From: Rotaria macrura | Lineage: Eukaryota; Rotifera; Eurotatoria; Philodinida; Philodinidae | Assembly: GCA_900239685.1 (NCBI GenBank) | Contig: OENT01000034.1 | Coordinates: 62,001 to 126,000, forward strand | Length of the DNA: 64,000 nucleotides | Direction of reading: 5' to 3' | In this document: positions 1-14,693 of the stretch, one piece after another | Layout of the letters: each line of letters begins with the position of its first letter | How positions within the stretch are numbered: position 1 is the stretch's first letter | Program-made: the position numbers and the translations under genes | Notes under the pieces: model-generated | What the model was told of the DNA's origin: nothing | The model's database searches: none | Seen by the model: only the letters and a program-made list of their open reading frames with translations

Positions 1-3000
1 TACACAAAAAAATGTGCAATTTTGTATTGAAAATAATTTTAATGATGTGATCTTGTTTTTGTTGGGCATCCGAAAGTGAGAAACAAAAACAAATATCTAG
101 ATCACTAAAGAGATAGGAGTACAAATCTAATAAGTTTTTTTTTCATAAGATTAAGATTAAATATTAATTCAGTCATTTGTTCGATATTTTCTAATCGGTT
201 TATTATTAGGAGATTTTCGTGACTATTTTGTTCAATCAAATATTCATTCATTTGTAGAGAAAAAGAAATTCATCTTAATTAAGAAATAATCAATCGTTTA
301 TTATTTTTAGCTTTTGTAGAATATTTGAATAATAAAAGCCAGAAGAAAATTTTCTTTTATCTAGTATTTTAGTATTTATTTTCAATGAATGTTTCAACGA
401 AGTTGCACTTAATCAGTACATTTTTTATTATATTCGTGTATTACTATCTTTTCATAAATAGTCAAGTACAACTTCTACTAAAAAATATTATTGAAGTATA
501 AATATTAATGAACAATAATAGAGGGTTTTTTTATTTCTAAAAATTCTATCTCATTAAAGTATGGCATTAAGGTTTGAAACTATATTCAAGTGAGCGATAG
601 TAAATTATCTTGAAAAACGCAAAGTACAACTTGGCATATGTCTTATTTTGTTTCAAGTATAATCTGATGTTTCATCTTCGGAAAAAATGAATTCTACGAG
701 GGTTTTGTCACGAATCATATTGGATAAGAGAAACTAGAGTAGACATTTGTATTTCTTGAACTAGCTTGAATTCAAGTAGTAAAACATGACTACAATTATT
801 TCATCTATGTGCTTCATTGAACTTTTGTGTGTTTTATTTGTAGACGTATTGAGTAGAAGAATAGAAAAATCAGTCTTTGTTCTCGCCGATCGACATAAAG
901 AAATCATTTCCTTATTAGAATTTGTTTTTATTTTTATTTTTAGACGATTGCTCTTTCAATTATGATATTGTTTTGTTTCATTATGTCTTTTTTTCTTAAT
1001 GATTTTCTACTGATTACAAATGACTGTTGAATGTGAAGCACATTTGTAACGATCAAGTCAATACATCGTTTGATTACATTGATAGTGCAAGATTTATACA
1101 TGCAGAACGATGAAACAAACTTCAAAAAAAAAAAGAAAATAATCTTTGGTAATCAACTAGTTTGTCATTAGCTTATTATTTTTTCATCATCTACCAAATG
1201 AGAAAGTTTTCTAGTACGATAGAAAGTTTTTTTTCTTTGTTTGTAGTATTCGCGTTCATCTTTTGCCGATTCTCTTTGATATTTCAAAAGTCATTTCAGT
1301 TTTGTACATCAAAAAGATAACAGTTGATAGTAGAATATTATCGTTGCAATAGTTGACATTTATATTCTTCAACATTTAAAAAATGCTTCGTACACTTATA
1401 AATGTGAGCAATCGGTTCGGTGATGAAGAGAAACAAATTTGCCGGAACTACGACCAGAACAATGTGTAGAAAAAATAACTTTCATAAGATTAGAAGTCTA
1501 TTTGAAATTAGAATGGTCTATCATTTCGAGCAATTTATATCAGAAATTATCAAAATCAAAAATATTATTTCATGATCAATGACTAGACAATAAATGCTAA
1601 TAGTTGACTATAGAAACAATCAAAACGATCAATTGTCGAATACGGATTGTCCTAGATGGAAATATGAACTAGTAAATTTTCTCGGGAAAAAATTGAGGTT
1701 CATTTTCTTAATGATCTCTCCTATCATAGATACATGTGAAATTATGACGTATGATTTTTTTCCTCGGAGAATATGTCATATTCCATTAGAATATGATTAT
1801 TTTTGTCCTATTCTTTTGAAAAGACGTTTCCGATTGAATTGAATCGGTGAATATTTGAATTTATTTATAATATAAAGGAATGTTTAAAAAGATGATTGAA
1901 AATCTAATCTACTAAATATGATTAGAATAAACAGAAGAGATATCGATATAGTTCTATAGTCTTTATTCATTCATGCATAATTTAGTTGAACGACTTGACG
2001 ATTAGTTTATTCATCATTGTAGAGTTAGAAGAAAATGAGTTTTCTATTGTTCAAATCTAATTCTAGACGACTTTTATTTTCAGATATGAAAATATATTTG
2101 ATGAATGTTCGAATAAACAACGAAAGTAGAATCATCAATGAATTATAAATTGGCGAATGAAGTTTGAGCGAACAAGTCAAATTTGCCTGTTACTTCTTGT
2201 ATGCCCAATTTGATTCATTCACAGAAGTTATGTATTTAGAATAATAATAGTATTCAATTGACATACTTGCCGATTATTTTGTAGAGCTTTTGATTAGAGA
2301 AATCGTAGTTGAAAAGAAAATTTAAGCCGTATATGTATATATATATATATTTAATTAGAAATTCCTCAAATTTTTCATCAGTTGTTAGATGATACTATTA
2401 CAGAAGTTACATCAATGGAGTGTAGTTTTAAAAGAATCCTTTAACTACAGATGCAAAAACAACATCTCTACTCATCGATAGTATTTAATAATATGAATAA
2501 GCGTGTTACGAGTCTGCTCTCATCGTCTGTATTTCTACGCACGAATCGCATAGTTTCTAATCCAAAAATTTTCTATATAATATAGAGTCTATCCTAAAGC
2601 AGCCCACCCTCTGCTGAAATTGTTTTTGAGAAAGTTCTCGTCACTAAAAGATAGACACTGTTTTATTTGTTTATAATGATTTTCATTCTAGACAATGTTT
2701 TGATGATAAGAATGACTAATATCAAACTATAATCAGTAATAAGAATTCTGATACAATTTCAGAAATAAAAGTTGTGCTGATAGCATAAAAATAAGCACTT
2801 TCATGATTATCTATTTGTATCTTATCTTCCGTAAGTGACCTATTTTTCAAAACATACTTCATGATAAATAATTACATCTCTAACTTTATATAGATTAGAT
2901 AAGAATGTAATCTGAGAAAGAAAACCAAACTAGCCATAAATATAATCGCTGTGTCTTTCAACAGGAATGTGTAATCTTGAAACATTCTCTAGCTTCGCAT

Positions 3001-5287
3001 CGAGTAGAATTCTTCAAAGTTTAATTATATTTATGTCATCACCAGCATGTGTATAATTTATTCCTTTGGTAAATTCAGTGTCCATGGTATTGAATAACTA
3101 AGAGATGGTAAAATATTACGAAGAAATTTGATGAAGAACTTAGTTGTTTTAACATTGTTCAATCGTTCATACCATTCGTTTGCAATACTAATAATTTGTA
3201 TGACTATTTCTCTCGTGTTTTCATGATATTCATTGAGACAAGTATGCTTACCAAGTATGGAATTTGTCAAATCTAAAAAATAGTTCATCATGTTTACGAT
3301 CAAGTTTGAAATTATGAATATATTTGGTTTTATTTTGTAAAATTTTTTGTATTAATCATATTGAATGTTCATAATATATAAAATATAATAAAAATTAAAT
3401 TCATTTGACTTTTTCTTTTGTTTAATTTAATATTCATATTGTATATTGCAAAAAAATATTTTACGCATCATTGTTTTTTTTTATCCAAATTAGTATTTGA
3501 AATTCCACATAAATCTACAGGTTTTATCTTAGTAAAACGAATTACTTTATTTGTTTTTCGAGCAACTTTCTATATCGCTTAGACGAATGAAAATATTTTT
3601 TATTTTTCAATGTCTTTTGATGGAGATTTATTTCTGTCTGTCAGTATTGGCTTTGTTGAAACGTAATCCTAAGAGAGAACTTCACACAATTCAATTTATC
3701 AACTAGATTCAATACAGACAATAGTCTGGCATTGATTCAGCAGAAGACTAGTAGACTAGAACGATACTAATCATGGAAAACGGATGTTATCTACCAAAGT
3801 GCTGCATACTTAGATGTACTTGAACAAGAACTGTCAGTAATGATAATTGTTGAACATGTAATAGTCAACATAGAGAAAATATATTAATGATGATCTTTGA
3901 AAAGTTCTTAAGTTCAATGACAACTCGTTAGGAAACAACAGCATGTCTTGACAATATTGTTTCATACATTCCGTTCGTCATTAGCTTTAAAGTCACTGTG
4001 TAAATCATCGTTGTCCCTATTGCATTCCAAAATGCCTTCAGTTTACCAACTCGATTGATTTATGTTCATGAGATGTAGAGTTTATGGAATAAATTGCCTG
4101 CAGCTATTTACGTTCATCTCTTTACCACAATGGTAATATTGATTTGATGCATATAGTCTCTCTTTAATACAATTGAAATCTAGAATAAAACAATGTCGAT
4201 TTTACATATTTTTCGATTGTGTAAGGAAGACGCTCAATCAAGAAAAGAACGAAGAGACGTATATTCGTTAAATGATGTAAATCATTCAGTGTGAAATTTC
4301 AAATGCAATATTTTGATTAAAACTAAACTTGAAATCACAATCAATTCTGTGTCATCTGATCTACTATGAGAATAAGAAGATTAAGTTTAGGAAATAGAAA
4401 ATTTTTAACATACATAAGTCTAGCAATAGAACAATACCATTCATGTTCCCCGATGATTGATAATATTCTTTGTGAAAATTTTTCTTTTATTAATTCTATG
4501 AATATTCAAACAGAATACAATTTAGTTAAAACACGGTTAATGAAAAACTGAGCATCCCTATGAAACTACGTAGGATTGTTAGTGTCGTATGAAAGTATTG
4601 TTTGTTTTTTGTAACAAATAAAACACAATGAAACAGTCCATACAATTTGTATCGAAATGATGGAGATACTGGTATGGATTTTTAGTCGTGCTAGCTTGGC
4701 TTATACTCGTTCTCGAACCTTTCTAATGAGTCTGACAATGGTGTGATGCGAATCTAACACTGCATTGGAAAAAGATGAACAAACAGAAAATCTAATGCTT
4801 TTATATTCCACGCACAATTATCATAAATTCTCACTTGAATCGTATTAGAAAAATTTTAGCAGTTCTTAACAGAGACCACCTGCTGGAAAATATCAGGCGA
4901 TAAATTATTCCAAATGAATAAATATTGCAATAATTCTCACCGAATTTCGAAAAATGCTTAAAATTAGTAATATTGGACAAGTTTCAATGGAACCAAAGTA
5001 GTTTACAAAGTTCTAACAGCATGGGGAGATTTTCAGAAAATTTCTGTTAGTGAAATTTACATCGTCGACTATCTATCTTCACATCCTATGAGTGAATATT
5101 GTTCCGTCGATGTTATATTTGCGATTGCTGTAAGATTGATGGTATCGATGAAAATTTACAAATCAGTTTATTATGCATCATTTGAAAATTCAATGATTTC
5201 ACAATATAATCAAAAGTGTTATTTAAAAACAAGAATTGGTTGATCTTTTTTTCATTTTTTAGAAGAAAAAAAACTCTAAAAGTAACT
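1..5287. other. Long AT-rich non-coding stretch
   Basis: I see no supported gene here. The open frames are short, lack splice partners and resemble no family I know. The longest stretch with some protein-like character is on the minus strand at 3058-3291, but nothing around it extends it. A short AT dinucleotide run lies at about 2331-2351. Confidence 0.5.
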
Positions 5288-7088
5288 ATGAATGCTATTC
5301 GTGTTCAAATCCATTTAAAATATACATTTGAGAATAATTCATCAAAGCAATTCCACAATTTTTGGTATGCTTTTGAACCATCAAAATTACTTACTATTAA
5401 TGATATAATTGAAGATATTCGATTAAATTATTTAAAAAATCAAATATCTCTATCAATCGAAGAAAACGATGAACAAACATATATTATTCATCTTGATGAA
5501 TGTCAATTATTACCATTTTCTTCTAGTCAAATTTTACGTGATAATGATCATCTTACGTAAGAAAATAAATCATTATTTCACATTGTAAATCATTTATCTA
5601 TCTTCTAGTTTCATGCCATTGAAAAAATACAAATTACATAAGACATTACTTCAGGATTCTGTTGCTCTTAATGTATTTTCATCGATATCGGTAGAACCAC
5701 AAGTAAAATTAACTGAAAATAATCATAAACGACAACGTGTCGATTCTGTCGAGCAAAATATTTCAGCAGAATCATCACAAATAATTACGAAACCTGTTGA
5801 AAACACTAATGAAACATCAGCGAGGAAAAAAATAAAAAATAAATCAACTGAAGATCAAATCGTTGTTTTACCAACGATCATTCAATCTACACCTGCACCA
5901 ATAGTAATACAACAACCATCGCCACCACAATCATCATCATCATTGCCATCCGTATTGAAAGAATTAACTATTGAAAAAGAAACTACCGTCGAGTCGCCAT
6001 TGTCACTACCATCCAAACAGGTTTGTATTCGAGAATTAAAATCGAAGACCCGAGCATGGAAATCACAAGCACCTGTAAGCAAAGGCGATGCACGAGGTAA
6101 CTATTAGCATATCTTATTTTTAAATGGTAACATAGATTATTATAGATAAAGCACATATTCGATTCGATTCGGATAGTGATGAAGAACTACCCCTATCAAA
6201 ACATCAAACTAAAGTCGACGATAATAAACCAACGGAAACACCACCTCTTGTTAGTAATAGTAGTAACTCAATTAATATGGAATTCGTTTCAACAGCAGTA
6301 TTAAGAGATACAGTTAAAACAAAAACTGAAACAGAGAATAAGAAAAAAACTATTGATCTTCTTTTTGAAATGAAACAACATAAAACGCCAGCTGAAACAC
6401 AGGCAAAGAAAATTGTCAAAGAATTTGCTAAAAAACGTTCACAACATAAACGACGAGCACTGGACTATTTTTCGATGGCAAACTTTGTTGATCAAGCATT
6501 TGGTCTTGATAAAAATGCACTCATACAACAGACGTCATCCAACGAATGTCATACACCATCTTCTGCTCCACAAGTAAATCCCAAAAAAAAACAAATAGAC
6601 TTTTATCGATATTTATTGGAAAATCATGCTTTTTCCTAGACCTTACCAACATCATTTAATAAATTGGCTCGATTACCACTAGTCGCTGAAGCCATTGAAG
6701 ATAATGATAAAATGTATGATCTCTATCCACCGGTTACACAATGTCCATCCCTTCAAACACGTATTGCATTCAAATTACTTGAATTAGGCGAAGACTTTTG
6801 TCCGAAGATGTCGACATTTAAAGAAGGGACAATAATTGATATTAATCAAACTACTGAGGAATTAACTATTCAACTCGATAAACCATTTGAAACAGTTTTC
6901 GATCAACCATCAAAGTTCTATGCACCGTCAGACGAACTGGTTCAAGAAGATTCAACAAAGGTATCTGTTTTGTGTTGTATTTCTTTTATTTTACCTAATA
7001 TAAATATAAATTTCAGGTTGTTGTATCATTTTCTGATCTAAATTCAGTTCGGCTATTGACAACATCGAATGATAAAATTGCAACATAA
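5288..7088 (+). CDS. COIL: Coilin, Cajal body scaffold protein
   Basis: Coilin organises nuclear Cajal bodies, where snRNPs mature. Five exons: 5288-5556, 5609-6096, 6146-6573, 6640-6960 and 7017-7088, joined at GT..AG introns of 49-66 nt, giving 525 residues. The first 100 residues match the ubiquitin-like self-association domain of coilin, including the RDND-x-L segment at the first exon junction. The middle is long, polar and basic, rich in Ser, Thr and Lys, as in the family. The last 100 residues carry the atypical Tudor-like domain (YPPV, IAFKLLELG, then KEGTIIDIN). Human coilin is 576 residues, so the length fits. The ATG at 5288 is preferred over an upstream in-frame start because a pyrimidine-rich AG lies at 5261-5262, between the two. 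Recognition is from both end domains; the low-complexity centre is not diagnostic. Confidence 0.82.
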
Positions 7089-9774
7089 TATGCAAAAACC
7101 ACTAGTCTTTACTTTAATCGAACACATGTTTTTTCTATCGTTCTCAATAAACTTTGATAATATGATCAAGTGCATCAATTTTTTATTAGTCGCATACTTT
7201 TTATCTACTTGACGTTTTTGCGATTCTAAATTTATGTCAACAACTTAAAGATATTAAAGACATAAAAGCCAGTCTCAATCAATATATATTTATATTACTT
7301 TCGTATATCCTCTTTTTCCGTTTCTAAGCGATAACATGTAGTGTTGATAGCAAGAAGCCGTGGCGATACACGAATTCTCTTGTACACGTATTTAACTTTG
7401 TTCCTAACGACACTACGATCAAGTGACGAATGTGAGCCTAGACTCACGTCATTCAATCTTAACCAAACAGCCGGCCATGTTTAGTAGATTTACTGAGCAC
7501 TTGCTCCATCGTCAAAATTCGTTATTATGAATGAAAAATCCTATTTAGAAAAGTCTTACGTTAGACTGAATTTTAATAAGTAGAAACAAACTCAAACAAC
7601 GAATCAATGTCAGCTAACATAACTTATGAAACTTTCGTAGATTTCTTAAAACTGTTTCAACGAACAACACTCTGTTGACATGAATATGGTATTTGATTAT
7701 TTTTATGATGTGACTGTGGCCAGAGAATTCATTGAAAATTCATGTTCTCTCTAAAACATTTATCTAAAATAAGAAAAATATTCGAAATTTCCTAGAACAA
7801 TATTTAAAATACACATGAAAATATTCTTCATAATTCTTTCGATTTTCCTACTCTCGATAAATGAATACAACAATCAAAACAATAAACATACATGAAAATC
7901 CTAAGGTGATGATCAATACATTCACTATTAAACCAAAATAAGATTTTTCTTGTAACAGACGAAAGACAACCATAAAAATAGAGTTCATGTAACCTTAATA
8001 TCCAGATTCTATAACTAAAACGACCTGTCTTGTTCGTCTTGTAGAGTTGCATAACATATTTTAGCCTCATGAGAATTTTACATGATTATCAAATTGCTCT
8101 AAAATTTTCAGTCAAAGCAGATGTTGTATTGTTAAGATATTGAACGTAGAAAACAATCGGTAACAATTTGTCTAAGGAAAACTCAACAAATTTAGTTCCT
8201 TTTCAACATGCTTTACTATCAAAAGTAAACAATAATTGCTGGCTGAAAACGTCAGGATAATATACAGAGTGTAGCAGTTACCAATGAGTAAAAATTCAAG
8301 TCGAAGCTCCGCTGTATCGAGTTTTTCATGAGGCTGAAAATCCCAGTCAACCAAAATTTGCTTTATGATAATGTCCTGAAGTAGTAGAATAGTTTTAAAA
8401 TTTACAAGGTGGTTTCATCGGAAATCTTGATACTATGATTCAGAAAATTTCTAAAAAATTCTACACTCACACGTTATTTATATGAATCAAGAAAACAAAA
8501 CTTCAGAATAGAATAGTGATCTTAAAAATATCATCAGTCTTGAAAGATCCACTGTTCGATTTAAGAGTCACTTGAAAATTATAGTCTCGTCTCTGCATAT
8601 GACTACCAAGATCCTTTTAGTTTTGAAAGATGTTCATTTGTGCATATGAGCTCTTGTAGTGGATTTTATTGAAATTATTGTGACGTCCGTTGGAAGGGCC
8701 ATCCGAGTTTTAAGATTTAACACCGTTTAGTATTCTAAATATAAATTTATCTCAATCCCCCGAAATCCATTCTAGATTTTCAATGCATTCATCAGTCTCA
8801 ATAACGATCTTGAAAATTGTATTGTATTCTCTTCTGTTTTTGACTACTTGGAGATGTTCTTGAGTGATCTTCAATCTATTGTTTTGTTCCAATGCTGACT
8901 TTTATTATCATCATCATTATCATCATTACCATTGTATAACGAAATACTTCGTTTATAATTCTTTTCTCTTAACTTTGAATCTGATGTATAGACAAGCATA
9001 GTTTATGTTTTTTTCCTAATACATCATCTTCAACGTGAGCACCTTCTTTGTAATTCTCACAATAATAACAAAGAGAAAAATTATAACTAAGGTAACAGAC
9101 CTGCACACATAAGCATTTATGTTGATTTTTATATTATTTTATTCTCTTTTCTTTAGCAGTCTGCAACATCTTCTCTACTTCGTCGTTAGTTTCTGCGTCA
9201 CAACAAAAACATTCCTCTCTTATTTTGTAACTAAAGACACATACGGTTACTGTTGAAGAAACAAAAGAAAGAAAGAAAAAGAAAAAAGAAAGCAATATCA
9301 AAGCGGCACGAGTATAATCTAAAATTAAAGAGACATTGCAAAGAAAAAGAATAGTTTTCTCTTTTCATTTTAAACGTAGAACTTGAGAATATGCACAATT
9401 CAAATAAAAATGACAGAATACAAGAAAGAGTTTATTGTTGAAGGTAAGACAAGAAAAGAAATGAACAACTCAACACCATCACTACATTCGAACATAAAAA
9501 TTTTTCCTCGTTGTTGTCAATTTGAAGTGAAATTTTTATGAAACCCCATAGGTTAGGAAGAACGAGTAAAGAAGAAAGTAATTATATCGGATTGACTACA
9601 AAAAAGAATATGAGAAGAAAAAATACACAGAGAAAAAGAAAAGGGATTGAAAATGAAAAAAATTAATTTTCATTTTCTACTTAGATTAATATGCCAAAGA
9701 AATCTGAAAACATTTATTTGACAACGTCTTTTATTTGAATGTAAAACGAACCATTAAAAAAATAACACCACCTT
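7089..9774. other. Intergenic, no gene seen
   Basis: AT-rich sequence with frequent stops in all frames and no exon series that I could assemble. A purine-rich tract (A/G runs) lies near 9255-9300 and again near 9590-9665, upstream of the PLAT gene. A short imperfect ATC triplet run lies near 8907-8930. Confidence 0.45.
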
Positions 9775-12435
9775 ATGGCTCATGTACTTACTACTAATAA
9801 TAATGGTAATAGATCTTTACCAGCTAAAACACCATTTATGGATCGATTATCCCATTCAGTTATTAAGGAAACATCGAAAAGTTTGTAAGTCTTCTTTGCT
9901 GCTATTACTATTTGTTTAACAACACAATCGAAACTGTATTATAATTTTTTTTCTTTAGGAGCTATTATATTGATGTAAAGCGGCGTGAAAATGCATTTAT
10001 CCTTAATCCGAATTCTTCAGTAACAAGTGATATACCGCTAAAAGCAGTAAGTGTTGAAAAGGAATTAATGAATTTCATCGAACTTTGGTCTGTTCGCTAG
10101 AGATTTATGTATGGAACTACAAAAGAATATCCACCACTATATGGCTCCTGCTATTCAGATAATGATATTAAGGTTTATCTACGTAGTTTTCAAAAACAAC
10201 AAAAACAACTCGAAGTAATTTAACACTTTTCTCCTGCATTTTCCTATCGGTTACAATCGTCTACTGATATTTATCATTTAGTCATCTGCTACCGGTCCTG
10301 AAAAACGACTATGCCGTAAAGAACTTCATTTTCATATGCGAGCATACAAGAACTCCGTAAATAAACAGAATCTATTATGATAAATATATTTAGTTGAATG
10401 GCATGTTACATTTTAGCCAAGAGAAAATCGAAAATTTGCTGAGCTTCGTTTAGTACCACCGGGACGATCAAGTTCTCAATGTAGTGGGTAAGATCCTTGA
10501 CTTGCTTTTCTTTCATAAGTAAGGTTGAATGTGTATTTCAAAAACAACAACATTAGACAGCAAAGTCTTGATTTGCAAAAACGAACAGCAAAATCTGTAG
10601 CAAGATTTCCACGTAATGAACAAGATCAACTTATCGACAATACAGCCCAAATTCTTGCATCAATGATTAAAACACGACGATCAATATATGAAAAGCATTT
10701 CTTATCACAACAAGTAAATAATATCTTATTGATAAAGAAATACAAAACTAATAGTCATAATATATTTAGACACCAGCAACTTACGAATCACGCAATGCAA
10801 ATCCTTCTCCGCGTCAAACTGAGTATATATTAACTCAATAAGAGGAAATTCTATACATGTCTAGTATGTTTATAGCGATCAATCTCATGCACTATCACTT
10901 CCGCTACCATTAGCTGAAGAATCCACTAATTCAACACACTCGTTAACTAATGAACAGTCTAAAAATCCAAAACGTCGAACTCAAGATACTCGTGTAAAAC
11001 CAGCATCTATTGTATGTAATTTGAAAGCGATAGGATAACTGTCATTCTAAATTTCTTCTATATTCAAGATGCGTAAAGCGAAACCAATTACAAAAGGTAT
11101 TCTATGTGATTATAAAATATCAGTGACAACAGGCAATTGTAATGGTGCTTCAACACATGCACGTATTAGCATAAAACTTTATGGAACGAAAGGACGTACA
11201 GATTTTATTGATCTTACCAATTCTGAAAATCATCGTGTACCATTTTTAAAAGATCAAACTGATACATTCAATATTCAAACGTCTCATGTTGGACAACTAG
11301 CAGGAATTACAATCGGACACGATCAAAACGACATACGTACGCACTAGAATCATAATTCATATTTTTTCCAATTCATTGATTTCTTTCTTTTAGGAGCAAG
11401 TTGGTTTTTAAATAAAGTATCCATCGATGATCCTATAAGTAACACAACGTATGAAATTCGGTGCAATGCTTGGCTATCGAGTAAATCAAATGATCAAAAG
11501 ACAATGCGTGACCTTGAAGTAACCTCAATGATATCACATAAAAAACAAAGTGATACAAATGGTAAGCAGTAATATCGAAAAGAATTGATTGAATCTCTAA
11601 TCTGAATAAGATTTCATGAGTAGAAGAGAAATGATCTTTTTCGTTTCTTTTCTTTTTTCTAAATAACATTTATGTATTGTCTAGTTTTACAATAATTACA
11701 CAAAGAAGAATGATCGAAATAAAATACTTGAGAGCGATAATAACCTATTAGTATACGATTGATGTATTTTTGCACAAAATGAAATCTACAAAACTAATCA
11801 TATGAAATTTTCTAGAGCATCGAGAAGATATGGAAAGCCAGTCGAATTATACAATGACACCAACAACACCTGTAGATGCATTAGCATTGACAGACACTAA
11901 TCGAAGTCAAAACAATGATTTAACTGATCAAAAACGAGTTAAACAACATCGAACACACAAACGTACGTCAATAGATTCAACAACATCTGCTCATCGACTA
12001 CTATCTAAACCTAAAATGACTAATCATCATACTCAACCACAAATAACAACAACAACATCGAATATAAATTCGAATCCAAATGAAGCCAATCTTCCACCGG
12101 TACCCATACGTCGAAATCGTTCACCAATTCTTGCTCGAACACCATCTCCATATAGTGATTTTGACAATAATTCTTACGAGGATAGTCGTCCAATAAGTCC
12201 AACATTATCATCCGTACCTGATCAATCACGTAAGCAATCCGTTGTCAATCATCAGACAACGTTCGACAAAATTAAAACAACCAATGATACATTTAATCAT
12301 AATTCAACAGATGATGATGAACGACCACCAGCTCGTTTGGAAAAACGTAATTCATTTTCACCTGTTTCGCCCGATCGATTCGAAAGAAAACAAGAGGCAT
12401 CGAATGAAAACAATTTCGATTCCTTTTTCGACTAA
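9775..12435 (+). CDS. PLAT/LH2-domain protein with Ser/Thr-rich tail
   Basis: Eleven exons joined at GT..AG sites give 619 residues: 9775-9884, 9959-10046, 10101-10214, 10282-10356, 10417-10487, 10557-10713, 10770-10822, 10876-11011, 11069-11336, 11394-11561 and 11816-12435. One PLAT (lipoxygenase homology) beta-sandwich domain spans the last part of exon 9 and exon 10. It begins with a YKISVTTG strand, continues through ARISIKLYG, and ends in the WFL-(6)-DDP-type strand followed by YEIRCNAWL. PLAT domains usually bind lipid or a membrane protein partner. The N-terminal 350 residues are basic and polar with no domain I recognise. The last 200 residues are low-complexity, rich in Ser, Asn, Pro and Thr, with several S-P sites. 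No membrane segment or signal peptide is visible. I cannot name an orthologue; it is not obviously a lipoxygenase, polycystin or LOXHD1. Confidence 0.72.
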
Positions 12436-13394
12436 ACTCATTCTTTTCTTCTTGTCTTGTCTTTAGAAAAAATTATTTTTTTTCTTTTGTCTCTCATAAA
12501 TACAAAAAAACAAGTTCTCTAACTAATCAAGCTATTGTTCTTGTTTGTTTTATTGCCGGCTGGAATCCAAATTAACTTGCAATTAATCACTTCAATTGCT
12601 TCTTCTTCAACGTTCAACACAACATAAACTTGCAATCTAGTGTTTGTGTGTGAAGATGATCATAGCCAGACGCCTATACATATATATATATATATATGTA
12701 TTATATATTTATCGATTAGAGAATCATATATATATATATATATATGAGCAAAACGAGACAAACAATTCGATATATAAACATTGCAATGTAATTTTCCATA
12801 TTCAAAATCATAATATATATGCATGAGAATGATGTTCTCTGAATTGTTTTTTTTCCAAACGTAATTAATTGGTGGTCGATCTTTAGAGCATTGTCATAAT
12901 TTTTTGAAGATATATTACGCGTGACTATGGTCGCCTGCTGAATAGTAATAAGAGATAGATAGACAGATAGATATATGCTCATTTATCCTGAAACACGAAC
13001 ATATAGCCCATTGATATTGAAAAGAATCAAACAAAACATACAGAGAAATTTCATTATTAAGTGTACTATTTAAGAATTTAGTTAAATGAAATTGTTTTCT
13101 ATTACTCCCTTGATGAATAGACTTGTGTTCAATAATTAAATGGAAGTTGACTAATAAAATGTGTTTACTAAAGTGTAACAAAATAGAGAGATAAGATGTT
13201 TCTCTGGGGATTAGTCTTTCTAATTAAAATGACAAATAGATAGATAGACAGACATTACAATCTGCCAAGTGTTTATTGACAGAACACACACACACACACA
13301 CACACACATACACTTACATCATTGAAATATATTTATATATGTGTTACGAATAGAAGGCAAAAAAGAGGGAAGAAAAAAATGTATTTCGTTTATG
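12436..13394. repeat. Microsatellite-rich intergenic gap
   Basis: The gap between two convergent genes (PLAT + and TLX -). It holds two AT-dinucleotide runs (about 12676-12709 and 12726-12745), two GATA/GACA-type runs (about 12953-12974 and 13234-13252) and a CA run (about 13283-13314). No coding exon is seen. Confidence 0.8.
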
Positions 13395-14448
13395 TTATTG
13401 CCGATTATTTGTTCGATGATTACTATCATCTGATAATGATGATCTTGATGATAGACTTGAATGATTCGATGGTGTTGACCATGGCTGTAAATTTTGTAAA
13501 GCATTCAACGATGCACTTGCATATATTAGTGAATTATTATTATCAGTTGATATTTGATTTGATGATGGTGATGTTAATTTGGGACTTGATGATACTGAAC
13601 GATGATGATGTGAATTCGTTAAGACGAGACGATTTGCTGCTTGCCGTTCTTGTTCACGTTCTTCAGCTGTTTGACGACGCCATTTCGTTCGACGATTTTG
13701 GAACCATGTCTAAAATAAAGTTCGATAATTCATCCAATTAAAATTGAGCAAATATATGCTATATGCTATTTGTTCCACCTACTTTTACTTGTGCATCTGT
13801 CATTTTTAAACCTTTAGCCAATTGAGAACGTTCTGATGATGCTAAATACTTTTGCCGATGAAAACGTTTTTCTAATTCCTATATTAATGTAATGTTGGTT
13901 TTTTTTAAATATAACTAATAAATATTATTTACAAGAATTTGTAAACGAGTAAACGATGTTCGAGGTTTTTTTCTTTTTGGTGGTGTACGATTTTGATATG
14001 GATGACCTAAACGTCGTTGATTATGGAATACTTACAAAAAAAAATAACAAATACATCAACTATATTGAATATTGCGTGACTATTCTCATAAAAATGTCAA
14101 TAGAGAAATTAACTTACACGAAAAACGATCTTTTAGTACATTGTCTGTTTGAATCCATGGATAAGTTCCATTAACAATTGGTAATAAAGAATAATCTTGA
14201 TTACGATAGATTGATGATGCTCTCATTAATTGTTCATAATTTGATAAATGATTATTAGTTTCATTGATGGGTACTGTTGTTGAAGACGATATTGACGATG
14301 ATTCGACTTGTCGATCCCGTTGATAATCATTAGATGGTGTTGCTAAATCAGATGTTGTTGATAGAGGTGATGATGTTAATGGTGATACAGATAAATTGAC
14401 TGGTTGAGATAGAATATCTGATATATTAAAACCAAGTTTCTTACTCAT
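13395..14448 (-). CDS. TLX: TLX/HOX11-class homeobox transcription factor
   Basis: Four exons on the minus strand: 14118-14448, 13933-14030, 13783-13878 and 13395-13709, giving 279 residues. The homeodomain is split over exons 2-4. It carries the TLX hallmarks: the [11 protein letters not shown] linker just before it, [14 protein letters not shown] in helices 1-2, and threonine instead of Ile/Val at homeodomain position 47 (VKTWFQNRR). It is followed by the conserved TAEERE extension. Near the N-terminus, FNISDIL is an eh1-type Groucho/TLE-binding motif, also a family feature. A PW segment followed by KDRF precedes the homeodomain, as in vertebrate TLX1-3 and fly clawless. The factor should act in the nucleus to pattern neurons or other tissues. 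The 3' part after the homeodomain is Ser/Asn-rich. The start ATG at 14448 places the eh1 motif within the first 12 residues. Confidence 0.93.
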
Positions 14449-14654
14449 TTGTAGAGATTGTTTGATTGAATGAATGAATGAATGAATGAATGAATAAATA
14501 AATAAAACTATATTCAGACGGCAAATGATCCGTTTGTCATTTAGTTTATTAAAAACTCGTTCGAGCAAATCATCATTCTCTTGATATTACTGTCGCGTTC
14601 TTTGTTGTGCATCTATCCTATCTATCCAAGATTTGGCTCTTTTCTCTTTTCTCG

Positions 14655-14693
<39 letters not shown>

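Noticed and set aside
3058..3291. Minus-strand open frame with a protein-like hydrophobic pattern
   Set aside because: It has no family resemblance, no flanking exons and lies in a long AT-rich desert, so it is most likely chance.
5882..6419. Minus-strand frames within the coilin gene
   Set aside because: They are the complement of low-complexity coilin coding sequence.
13322..14174. Plus-strand frames rich in Asp, Met and Leu over the TLX gene
   Set aside because: They are antisense shadows of the TLX exons.
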